Assembly (NCBI GenBank): GCA_037893245.1
Contig: JBAIAA010000094.1
Span: 1,426,001 to 1,490,000 of the forward strand
Reading direction: 5' to 3'
Source: Crossaster papposus
Lineage: Eukaryota > Echinodermata > Asteroidea > Velatida > Solasteridae
Length of the DNA: 64,000 nt
Under the pieces are notes generated by a model that saw only the letters and a program-made list of their open reading frames with translations, made no database searches and had not been told where the DNA came from. The position numbers and the translations under genes are program-made. This document shows positions 25,646 to 36,690 of this stretch, piece by piece; position 1 is the stretch's first letter; every line of letters begins with the position of its first letter.

Positions 25646-26297
25646 GTGAGTGTCTCTTCATTCTCGAACAACGTTGAGGTTCGCAGCTCAAATATAAGTC
25701 GAGAAAATTATCCTCATTCGCAGCCACCTTTTCTGATGTGTATGTTTGTACACTTGTATTGCCTCATAGGCCTATGCCGTCAGTGCCCTGACGCATGGGT
25801 CTCACGGTTTGGTTTTTTTCCAGTGAGAAATTTGGCAATATGTTGGCTCCGATGTCGAGCTGGTGAGTGTTCGTTCATTCTCGAACAACGTTGAGGTACG
25901 CAGCTCAGATATAAGTCGAGAAAATTATCCTCATTCGCAGCCATGTTTTCTTATGTGTATCTATGTACACGTGTATTGCCGCATTGGCCTAGGTCGCCAG
26001 TGCCCTGACGCATGAGTCTCACAGTTTGGGTTCTTTCCATTGAGAAATTTGGCAATATTTTGGCTCAGATGTCGAGCTGGTGAGTATCTCTTCATTCTCG
26101 AACAACGTTGAGGGTCCCAGCTAAGATTTAAGTCGAGAAAATAATCCTCATTCGCAGCCACTTTTTCTGATGTGTATGTTTGTACACGTGTATTGCCGCA
26201 TAGGCCTATGCCGCCAGTGGCCTGACGCAGGAATCTCACAGTTTGGGTTCTTTTCCAGTGAGAAGTTTGGCAATATTTTGGCTCAGATGTCGAGCTG

Positions 26298-26499
26298 GTG
26301 AGTGTCTCTTCATTCTCGAACAACGTTGAGGTTCGCAGCTCAAATATAAGTCGAGAAAATTATCCTCATTCGCAGCCATGTTTTCTTATGTGTATCTATG
26401 TACACGTGTATTGGCGCATGGGCCTATGTCGCCAGTGCCCTAACGCACGAGTCTCACAATTGAGAAATTTGCCAATAATTTGGCTCAGATGTCGAGCTG
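26298..26499. repeat. 202-bp deleted monomer, copy 6
   Basis: It has the same deletion and variants and lies 3,875 bp after copy 4 and 1,178 bp after copy 5. Confidence 0.9.
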
Positions 26500-26716
26500 G
26501 TGAGTGTCTCTTCATTCTCGAACAACGTTGAGGTTCGCAGCTAAGATATAAGTCGAGAAAATTATCCTCATTCGCAGCCACCTTTTCTTATGTGTATGTT
26601 TGTACATGTGTATTGCCGCATAGGCCTATGCCGACAGTGGCCTGACGCATGAGTCTCACGGTTTGGTTTGTTTCCAGTGAGAAGTTTGGCAATATTTTGG
26701 CTCAGATGTTGAGCTG

Positions 26717-26823
26717 GTGAGTGTCTCTTCATTCTCGAACAACGTTGAGGTTCGCAGCTCAGATATAAGTCGAGAAAATTATCCTCATTCGCAGCCATGT
26801 TTTCTTATGTGCATGTCGAGCTG
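26717..26823. repeat. 107-bp truncated monomer, copy 4
   Basis: It lies exactly 3,875 bp after the copy at 22842 and 1,178 bp after copy 3. It carries the same TGTGCATGTCGAGC substitution as copy 2. The substitution therefore arose before the 3,875-bp duplication but after the 1,178-bp one. Confidence 0.92.
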
Positions 26824-27790
26824 GTGAGTGTCTCTTCATTCTCGAACAACGTTGAGGTTCGCAGCTCAAATATAAGTCGAGAAAATTATCCTCATTCGCA
26901 GCCACCTTTTCTGATGTGTATGTTTGTACACTTGTATTGCCGCATAGGCCTATGCCGTCAGTGTCCTGACGCATGGGTCTCACGGTTTGGTTTTTTTCCA
27001 GTGAGAAATTTGGCAATATGTTGGCTCCGATGTCGAGCTGGTGAGTGTTCGTTCATTCTCGAACAACGTTGAGGTTCGCAGCTCAGATATAAGTCGAGAA
27101 AATTATCCTCATTCGCAGCCATGTTTTCTTATGTGTATCTATGTACACGTGTATTGCCGCATAGGCCTATGCCGCCAGTGGCCTGACGCAGGAATCTCAC
27201 AGTTTGGGTTCTTTCCATTGAGAAATTTTGGCAATATTTTGTCTAAGATGTCGAGCTGGTGAATGTCTCTTCATTCTCGAACAACGTTGAGGTTCGCAGC
27301 TCAGATATAAGTCGAGAAAATTATCCTCATTCGCAGCCATGTTTTCTTATGTGTATCTATGTACACGTGTATTGCCGCATTGGCCTAGGTCGCCAGTGCC
27401 CTGACGCATGAGTCTCACAGTTTGGGTTCTTTCCATTGAGAAATTTGGCAATATTTTGGCTCAGATGTCGAGCTGGTGAGTATCTCTTCATTCTCGAACA
27501 ACGTTGAGGTTCCCAGCTAAGATTTAAGTCGAGAAAATAATCCTCATTCGCAGCCACTTTTTCTGATGTGTATGTTTGTACACGTGTATTGCCGCATAGG
27601 CCTATGCCGCCAGTGGCCTGACGCAGGAATCTCACAGTTTGGGTTCTTTCCATTGAGAAATTTGGCAATATTTTGGCTCAGATGTCGAGCTGGTGAGTGT
27701 CTCTTCATTCTCGAACAACGTTGAGGTACGCAGCTCTGATATAAGTCGAGAAAATTATCCTCATTCGCAGCCATGTTTTCTTATGTGTAT

Positions 27791-30700
27791 CTATGTACAC
27801 GTGTATTGCCGCATTGGCCTAGGTCGCCAGTGCCCTGACGCATGAGTCTCACAGTTTGGGTTCTTTCCATTGAGAAATTTTGCAATATTTTGACTCAGAT
27901 GTCGAGCTGGTGAGTATCTCTTCATTCTCGAACAACGTTGAGGTTCCCAGCTAAGATTTAAGTCGAGAAAATAATCCTCCTTCGCAGCCACTTTTTTTTA
28001 TGTGTATGTTTGTACACGTGTATTGCCGCATAGGCCTATGCCGCCAGTGGCCTGACGCATGAATCTCACAGTTTGGGTTCTTTCCATTGAGAAATTTGGC
28101 AATATTTTGTCTAAGATGTCGAGCTGGTGAATGGCTCTTCATTCTCGAACAACGTTGAGGTTCGCAGCTCAGATATAAGTCGAGAAAATTATCCTCATTC
28201 GCAGCCACCTTTTCTTATGTGTATGTTTGTACACGTGTATTGCCGCATAGGCCTATGTCGCCAGTGCCCTGACGCATGAGTCTCACAGTTTGGGTTCTTT
28301 CTATTGAGAAATTTGGCAATATTTTGGGCTCAGATGTCGAGCTGGTGAGTGTCTCTTCATTCTCGAACAACGTTGAGGTTCGCAGCTCATATATAAGTCG
28401 AGAAATTTAAGCTCATTCGCAGCCACCTTTTCTGATGTGTATGTGTGTACACTTGTATTGCCGCATAGGCCTATGCCGCCAGTGCCCTGACGCATGGGTC
28501 TCACGGTTTGGGTTCTTTCCAGTGAGAAATTTGGCAATATTTTGCCTCAAATGTCGAGCTGGTGAGTGTCTCTTCATTCTCAAACAACGTTGAGGTTCGC
28601 AGCTCAGATATAAGTCGAGAAAATTATCCTCATTCGCAGCCATGTTTTCTTATGTGTATCTATGTACACGTGTATTGCCGCATTGGCCTAGGTCGCCAGT
28701 GCCCTGACGCATGAGTCTCACAGTTTGGGTTCTTTCCATTGAGAAATTTGGCAATATTTTGGCTCAGATGTCGAGCTGGTGAGTATCTCTTCATTCTCGA
28801 ACAACGTTGAGGTTCCCAGCTAAGATTTAAGTCGAGAAAATAATCCTCATTTGCAGCCACTTTTTCTGATGTGTATGTTTGTACACGTGTATTGCCGCAT
28901 AGGCCTATGCCGCCAGTGGCCTGACGCAGGAATCTCACAGTTTGGGTTCTTTCCATTGAGAAATTTGGCAATATTTTGGCTCAGATGTCGAGCTGGTGAG
29001 TGTCTCTTCATTCTCGAACAACGTTGAGGTACGCAGCTCAGATATAAGTCGAGAAAATTATCCTCATTCGCAGCCATGTTTTCTTATGTGTATCTATGTA
29101 CACGTGTATTGCCGCATTGGCCTATGTCGCCAGTGCCCTGACGCATGAGTCTCACAGTTTGGGTTTTTTCCATTGAGAAATTTGGCGATATATTTTGGAT
29201 CAGATGTCGAGCTGGTGAGTGTCTCTTCATTCTCGAACAACGTTGAGGTTCGCAGCTCAAATATAAGTCGAGAAAATTATCCTCATTCGCAGCCACCTTT
29301 TCTGATGTGTATGTTTGTACACTTGTATTGCCGCATAGGCCTATGCCGTCAGTGCCCTGACGCATGGGTCTCACGGTTTGGGTTTTTTCCAGTGAGAAAT
29401 TTGGCAATATTTTGGCTCCGATGTTGAGCTGGTGAGTGTCTCTTCATTCTCGAACAACGTTGAGGTTCGCAGCTCAAATATAAGTCGAGAAAATGATCCT
29501 CATTCGCAGCCATGTTTTCTTATGTGTATCTATGTACACGAGTATTGCCGCATTGGCCTAGGTCGCCAGTGCCCTGACGCATGAGTCTCACAGTTTGGGT
29601 TCTTTCCTTTGGGAAATTTGGCAATATATTGGCTCAGATGTCGAGCTGGTGAGAATTTCTTCATTCTCGAACAACGTTGAGGTTCCCAGCTAAGATAAAA
29701 GTCGAGAAAATAATCCTCATTCGCAGCCACCTTTTCTGATGTGTATGTTTGTACACGTGTATTGCCGCATTGGCCTATGCCGCCAGTGCCCTGACGCATG
29801 GGTCTCACGGTTTGGTTTTTTTACAGTGAGAAATTTGGCAATATTTTGGCTCCGATGTCGAGCTGGTGAGTATCTCTTCATTCTCGAACAACGTTGAGGT
29901 TCCCAGCTAAGATTTAAGTCGAGAAAATAATCCTCATTCGCAGCCACTTTTTCTGATGTGTATGTTTGTACACGTGTATTGCCGGATAGGCCTATGCCGC
30001 CAGTGTCCTGACGCAGGAATCTCACAGTTTGGGTTTATTCCATTGAGAAATTTGGCAATATTTTGGCTCAGATGTCGAGCTGGTGAGTGTCTCTTCATTC
30101 TCGAACAACGTTGAGGTACGCAGATCAGATATAAGTCGAGAAAATTATCCTCATTCGCAGCCATGTTTTCTTATGTGTATCTATGTACACGTGTATTGCC
30201 GCATTGGCCTAGGTCGCCAGTGCCCTGACGCATGAGTCTCACAGTTTGGGTTCTTTCCATTGATAAATTTGGCAATATTTTGGCTCAGATGTCGAGCTGG
30301 TGAGTATCTATTCATTCTCGAACAACGTTGAGGTTCCCAGCTAAGATTTAAGTCGAGAAAATAATCCTCATTCGCAGCCACTTTTTCTGATGTGTATGTT
30401 TGTACACGTGTATTGCCGCATAGGCCTATGCCGCCAGTGGCCTGACGCAGGAATCTCACAGTTTGGGTTCTTTCCATTGAGAAATTTGGCAATATTTTGG
30501 CTCAGATGTCGAGCTGGTGAGTGTCTCTTCATTCTCGAACAACGTTGAGGTTCGCAGCTTAAATATAAGTCGAGAAAATTATCCTCATTCGCAGCCACCT
30601 TTTCTGATGTGTATGTTTGTACACTTGTATTGCCGCATAGGCCTATGCCGTCAGTGCCCTGACGCATGGGTCTCACGGTTTGGGTTTTTTCCAGTGAAAA

Positions 30701-31265
30701 ATTTGGCAATATTTTGGCTCCGATGTCGATCTGGTGAGTGTCTCTTCATTCTCGAACAACGTTGAGGTTCGCAGCTCAGATATAAGTCGAGAAAATTATC
30801 CTCATTCGCAGCCATGTTTTTTTATGTGTATCTATGTACACGTGTATTGCCGCATTGTCCTAGGTCGCCAGTGCCCTGACGCATGAGTCTCACAGTTTGG
30901 GTTCTTTCCATTGAGAAATTTTGCAATATTTTGGCTCAGATGTCGAGCTGTTGAGTATCTCTTCATTCTCGAACAACGTTGATGTTCCCAGCTAAGATTT
31001 AAGTCGAGAAAATAATCCTCCTTCGCAGCCACTTTTTCTGATGTGTATGTTTGTACACGTGTATTGCCGCATAGGCCTATGCCGCCAGTGGCCTGACGGA
31101 TGAATCTCACAGTTTGGGTTCTTTCCATTGAGAAATTTGACAATATTTTGTCTAAGATGTCGAGCTGGTGAATGTCTCTTCATTCTCGAACAACGTTGAG
31201 GTACGCAGCTCAGATATAAGTCGAGAAAATTATCCTCATTCGCAGCCATGTTTTCTTATGTGTAT
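27791..31265. repeat. 3,475-bp higher-order unit, copy 1
   Basis: Sixteen monomers plus 3 bp recur at 31266-34306. Shared rare variants include TTGACTCAGATG near 27890 and 31365, TTTTGGGCTCAG near 28322 and 31797, AGCTCATATATAAGTCG with ATTTAAGCTC near 28383 and 31858, TTGGCGATATATTTTGG near 29181 and 32656, and CGTTGATGTTCC near 30977 and 34018. The match is nearly base-perfect wherever I compared it by eye, so the duplication looks recent. Confidence 0.88.
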
Positions 31266-34200
31266 CTATGTACACGTGTATTGCCGCATTGGCCTAGGTC
31301 GCCAGTGCCCTGACGCATGAGTCTCACAGTTTGGGTTCTTTCCATTGAGAAATTTTGCAATATTTTGACTCAGATGTCGAGCTGGTGAGTATCTCTTCAT
31401 TCTCGAACAACGTTGAGGTTCCCAGCTAAGATTTAAGTCGAGAAAATAATCCTCCTTCGCAGCCACTTTTTTTTATGTGTATGTTTGTACACGTGTATTG
31501 CCGCATAGGCCTATGCCGCCAGTGGCCTGACGCATGAATCTCACAGTTTGGGTTCTTTCCATTGAGAAATTTGGCAATATTTTGTCTAAGATGTCGAGCT
31601 GGTGAATGGCTCTTCATTCTCGAACAACGTTGAGGTTCGCAGCTCAGATATAAGTCGAGAAAATTATCCTCATTCGCAGCCACCTTTTCTTATGTGTATG
31701 TTTGTACACGTGTATTGCCGCATAGGCCTATGTCGCCAGTGCCCTGACGCATGAGTCTCACAGTTTGGGTTCTTTCTATTGAGAAATTTGGCAATATTTT
31801 GGGCTCAGATGTCGAGCTGGTGAGTGTCTCTTCATTCTCGAACAACGTTGAGGTTCGCAGCTCATATATAAGTCGAGAAATTTAAGCTCATTCGCAGCCA
31901 CCTTTTCTGATGTGTATGTGTGTACACTTGTATTGCCGCATAGGCCTATGCCGCCAGTGCCCTGACGCATGGGTCTCACGGTTTGGGTTCTTTCCAGTGA
32001 GAAATTTGGCAATATTTTGCCTCAAATGTCGAGCTGGTGAGTGTCTCTTCATTCTCAAACAACGTTGAGGTTCGCAGCTCAGATATAAGTCGAGAAAATT
32101 ATCCTCATTCGCAGCCATGTTTTCTTATGTGTATCTATGTACACGTGTATTGCCGCATTGGCCTAGGTCGCCAGTGCCCTGACGCATGAGTCTCACAGTT
32201 TGGGTTCTTTCCATTGAGAAATTTGGCAATATTTTGGCTCAGATGTCGAGCTGGTGAGTATCTCTTCATTCTCGAACAACGTTGAGGTTCCCAGCTAAGA
32301 TTTAAGTCGAGAAAATAATCCTCATTTGCAGCCACTTTTTCTGATGTGTATGTTTGTACACGTGTATTGCCGCATAGGCCTATGCCGCCAGTGGCCTGAC
32401 GCAGGAATCTCACAGTTTGGGTTCTTTCCATTGAGAAATTTGGCAATATTTTGGCTCAGATGTCGAGCTGGTGAGTGTCTCTTCATTCTCGAACAACGTT
32501 GAGGTACGCAGCTCAGATATAAGTCGAGAAAATTATCCTCATTCGCAGCCATGTTTTCTTATGTGTATCTATGTACACGTGTATTGCCGCATTGGCCTAT
32601 GTCGCCAGTGCCCTGACGCATGAGTCTCACAGTTTGGGTTTTTTCCATTGAGAAATTTGGCGATATATTTTGGATCAGATGTCGAGCTGGTGAGTGTCTC
32701 TTCATTCTCGAACAACGTTGAGGTTCGCAGCTCAAATATAAGTCGAGAAAATTATCCTCATTCGCAGCCACCTTTTCTGATGTGTATGTTTGTACACTTG
32801 TATTGCCGCATAGGCCTATGCCGTCAGTGCCCTGACGCATGGGTCTCACGGTTTGGGTTTTTTCCAGTGAGAAATTTGGCAATATTTTGGCTCCGATGTT
32901 GAGCTGGTGAGTGTCTCTTCATTCTCGAACAACGTTGAGGTTCGCAGCTCAAATATAAGTCGAGAAAATGATCCTCATTCGCAGCCATGTTTTCTTATGT
33001 GTATCTATGTACACGAGTATTGCCGCATTGGCCTAGGTCGCCAGTGCCCTGACGCATGAGTCTCACAGTTTGGGTTCTTTCCTTTGGGAAATTTGGCAAT
33101 ATATTGGCTCAGATGTCGAGCTGGTGAGAATTTCTTCATTCTCGAACAACGTTGAGGTTCCCAGCTAAGATAAAAGTCGAGAAAATAATCCTCATTCGCA
33201 GCCACCTTTTCTGATGTGTATGTTTGTACACGTGTATTGCCGCATTGGCCTATGCCGCCAGTGCCCTGACGCATGGGTCTCACGGTTTGGTTTTTTTACA
33301 GTGAGAAATTTGGCAATATTTTGGCTCCGATGTCGAGCTGGTGAGTATCTCTTCATTCTCGAACAACGTTGAGGTTCCCAGCTAAGATTTAAGTCGAGAA
33401 AATAATCCTCATTCGCAGCCACTTTTTCTGATGTGTATGTTTGTACACGTGTATTGCCGGATAGGCCTATGCCGCCAGTGTCCTGACGCAGGAATCTCAC
33501 AGTTTGGGTTTATTCCATTGAGAAATTTGGCAATATTTTGGCTCAGATGTCGAGCTGGTGAGTGTCTCTTCATTCTCGAACAACGTTGAGGTTCGCAGCT
33601 TAAATATAAGTCGAGAAAATTATCCTCATTCGCAGCCACCTTTTCTGATGTGTATGTTTGTACACTTGTATTGCCGCATAGGCCTATGCCGTCAGTGCCC
33701 TGACGCATGGGTCTCACGGTTTGGGTTTTTTCCAGTGAAAAATTTGGCAATATTTTGGCTCCGATGTCGAGCTGGTGAGTGTCTCTTCATTCTCGAACAA
33801 CGTTGAGGTTCGCAGCTCAGATATAAGTCGAGAAAATTATCCTCATTCGCAGCCATGTTTTTTTATGTGTATCTATGTACACGTGTATTGCCGCATTGTC
33901 CTAGGTCGCCAGTGCCCTGACGCATGAGTCTCACAGTTTGGGTTCTTTCCATTGAGAAATTTTGCAATATTTTGGCTCAGATGTCGAGCTGTTGAGTATC
34001 TCTTCATTCTCGAACAACGTTGATGTTCCTAGCTAAGATTTAAGTCGAGAAAATAATCCTCCTTCGCAGCCACTTTTTCTGATGTGTATGTTTGTACACG
34101 TGTATTGCCGCATAGGCCTATGCCGCCAGTGGCCTGACGGATGAATCTCACAGTTTGGGTTCTTTCCATTGAGAAATTTGACAATATTTTGTCTAAGATG

Positions 34201-34306
34201 TCGAGCTGGTGAATGTCTCTTCATTCTCGAACAACGTTGAGGTACGCAGCTCAGATATAAGTCGAGAAAATTATCCTCATTCGCAGCCATGTTTTCTTAT
34301 GTGTAT
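31266..34306. repeat. 3,475-bp higher-order unit, copy 2 (two monomers lost)
   Basis: This direct tandem partner of 27791-31265 starts where copy 1 ends. The offset is 3,475 bp as far as about 33500 and 3,041 bp afterwards, so exactly 434 bp (two monomers) are missing relative to copy 1. The lost pair corresponds to roughly 30070-30500 of copy 1. An in-register unequal exchange between neighbouring monomers explains this. Confidence 0.87.
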
Positions 34307-35947
34307 CTATGTACACGTGTATTGCCGCATTGGCCTAGGTCGCCAGTGCCCTGACGCATGAGTCTCACAGTTTGGGTTCTTTCCATTGAGAAATTTGGCA
34401 ATATTTTGGCTCAGATGTCGAGCTGGTGAGTATCTCTTCATTCTCGAACAACGTTGAGGTTCCCAGCTAAGATTTAAGTCGAGAAAATAATCCTCATTCG
34501 CAGCCACTTTTTCTGATGTGTATGTTTGTACACGTGTATTGCCGCATAGGCCTATGCCGCCAGTGGCCTGACGCAGGAATCTCACAGTTTGGGTTCTTTC
34601 CATTGAGAAATTTGGCAATATTTTGGCTCAGATGTCGAGCTGGTGAGTGTCTCTTCATTCTCGAACAACGTTGAGGTTCGCAGCTTAAATATAAGTCGAG
34701 AAAATTAACCTCATTCGCAGCCACCTTTTCTGATGTGTATGTTTGTACACTTGTATTGCCGCATAGGCCTATGCCGTCAGTGCCCTGACGCATGGGTCTC
34801 ACGGTTTGGGTTTTTTCCAGTGAGAAATTTGGCAATATTTTGGCTCCGATGTCGATCTGGTGAGTGTCTCTTCATTCTCGAACAACGTTGAGGTACGCAG
34901 CTCAGATATAAGTCGAGAAAATTATCCTCATTCGCAGCCATGTTTTCTTATGTGTATCTATGTACACGTGTATTGCCGCATTGGCCTATGTCGCCAGTGC
35001 CCTGACGCATGAGTCTCACAGTTTGGGTTCTTTCCATTGAGAAATTTGGCAATATTTTGGCTCAGATGTCGAGCTGGTGAGTATTTCTTCATTCTCGAAC
35101 AACGTTGAGGTTCGCAGATCAAATATAAGTCGAGAAAATTATCCTCATTCGCAGCCACCTTTTCTGATGTGTATGTTTGTACACTTGTATTGCCGCATTT
35201 GCCAATGCCGCCTGTGCCCTGACGCATGAGTCTCACAGTTTGGGTTCTTTCTATTGAGAAATTTAGCAAAATATTTTGGCTCCGATGTCGAGCTGGTGAG
35301 TGTCTCTTCATTCTCGAACAACGTTGAGGTTCGCAGCTCCAATATAAGTCGAGAAAATTGTCATCATTCGCAGCCACCTTTTCTTAGGTGTATCTATGTA
35401 CACGTGTATTGGCGCATTGGCCTATGCCGCCAGTGCCCTGACGCATGAGTCTCATAGTTTTGGGTTCTTTCCATTGAGAAGTTTGGCAATATTGTGGCTC
35501 AGATGTTGAGCTTGTGAGTGTCTCTTCATTCTCGAACAACGTTGAGGTTCGCAGCTCAAATATAAGTCGAGAAAATTATCCTCATTCGCAGCCATGTTTT
35601 CTTATGTGTATCTATGTACACGAGTATTGCCGCATTGGCCTAGGTCGCCAGTACCCTGACGCATGAGTCTCACAGTTTGGGTTCTTTTCATTTGGAAATT
35701 TGGCAATATTTTGGCTCAGATGTCGAGCTGGTGAGTATCTCTTCATTCTCGAACAACGTTGAGGTTCCCAGCTAAGATAAAAGTCGAGAAAATAATCCTC
35801 ATTCGCAGCCACCTTTTCTGATGTGTATGTTTGTACACGTGTATTGCCGCATTGGCCTATGCCGCCAGTGCCCTGACGCATGAGTCTCACAGTTTGGGTT
35901 CTTTCTATTGAAAAAAATGGCAATATTTTGGCTCCGATGTTGAGCTG

Positions 35948-36690
35948 GTGAGTCTCTCTTCATTCTCGAACAACGTTGAGGTTCGCAGATCAAATATAAG
36001 TCGAGAAACTTATCCTCATTCGCAGCCACCTTTTCTGATGTGTATGTTTGTACACTTGTATTGCCGCATAGGCCTATGCCGTCAGTGCCCTGACGCATGG
36101 GTCTCACGGTTTGGGTTTTTTCCAGTGAGAAATTTGGCAATATTTTGGCTCAGATGTCGACCTGGCGAGTGTCTCTTCATTCTCGAACAACTTTGAGGTT
36201 CGCAGCTCAGATATAAGTCGAGAAAATTAACCTCATTCCTAGCCATGTTTTCTTGTGTGTATCTATGTACACGTGTATTGTCGCATAGGCCTATGCCGCC
36301 AGTGGCCTGACGCATGAGTCTCACGGTTTGGGATTTTTCCAGTGAGAAATTTGGCAATATTTTGGCTCAGATGTCGACCTGGTGAGTGTCTCTTCATTCT
36401 CGAACAACGTTGAGGTTCGCAGATCAAATATAAGTCGAGAAAATTATCCTCATTCGCAGCCACCTTTTCTGATGTGTATGTTTGTACACTTGTATTGCCG
36501 CATTTGCCAATGCCGCCTGTGCCCTGACGCAGGAGTCTCACAGTTTGGGTTCTTTCTATTGAGAAATTTAGCAAAATATTTTGGCTCCGATGTCGAGCTG
36601 GTGAGTGTCTCTTCATTCTCGAACAACGTTGAGGTTCGCAGCTCAAATATAAGTCGAGAAAATTATCCTCATTCGCAGCCATGTTTTCTT
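35948..36690. repeat. Dispersed copy of a zone I segment in zone III
   Basis: This stretch matches about 4780-5522 at an offset of 31,168 bp. It carries the same succession of private variants: a GAGAAACTTATCC type A monomer, TGGCGAGTG, AACCTCATTCCTAGCC, GCAGATCAAATATAAG, CATTTGCCAATGCCGCC with GACGCAGGAGTCTC, and AATTTAGCAAAATATTTT. The ordered set argues for one duplicated block rather than convergence. The 24 kb of zone II lies between the two copies. Confidence 0.75.

Larger units (their letters stand above)
24755..28208. repeat. 3,875-bp higher-order unit, copy 2 (two monomers lost)
   Basis: This tandem partner of 20880-24754 keeps the 3,875-bp offset up to about 27200. After that the offset falls to 3,442 bp. 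The change equals loss of two monomers (434 bp) plus one inserted base in GAGAAATTTTGGC near 27226. The missing monomers correspond to about 23370-23800, including the GGCGCATGGGCC monomer near 23481. Confidence 0.84.
10433..35080. repeat. Satellite zone II
   Basis: This zone has a different variant set. It includes AGCTAAGATTTAAGTCGAG, GACGCAGGAATCTCAC, TTTTGTCTAAGATG, GTGTTCGTTCATTCT, GGCGCATGGGCCTATG and TTTGGTTTTTTTCCAG. It has the clearest higher-order structure of the window, with pentamers of about 1.08 kb and long tandem units of 3,875 and 3,475 bp. Near 35.1 kb the zone I/III markers return (GCAGATCAAATATAAG, CATTTGCCAATGCCGCC, AATTTAGCAAAATATTTT). Confidence 0.7.
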
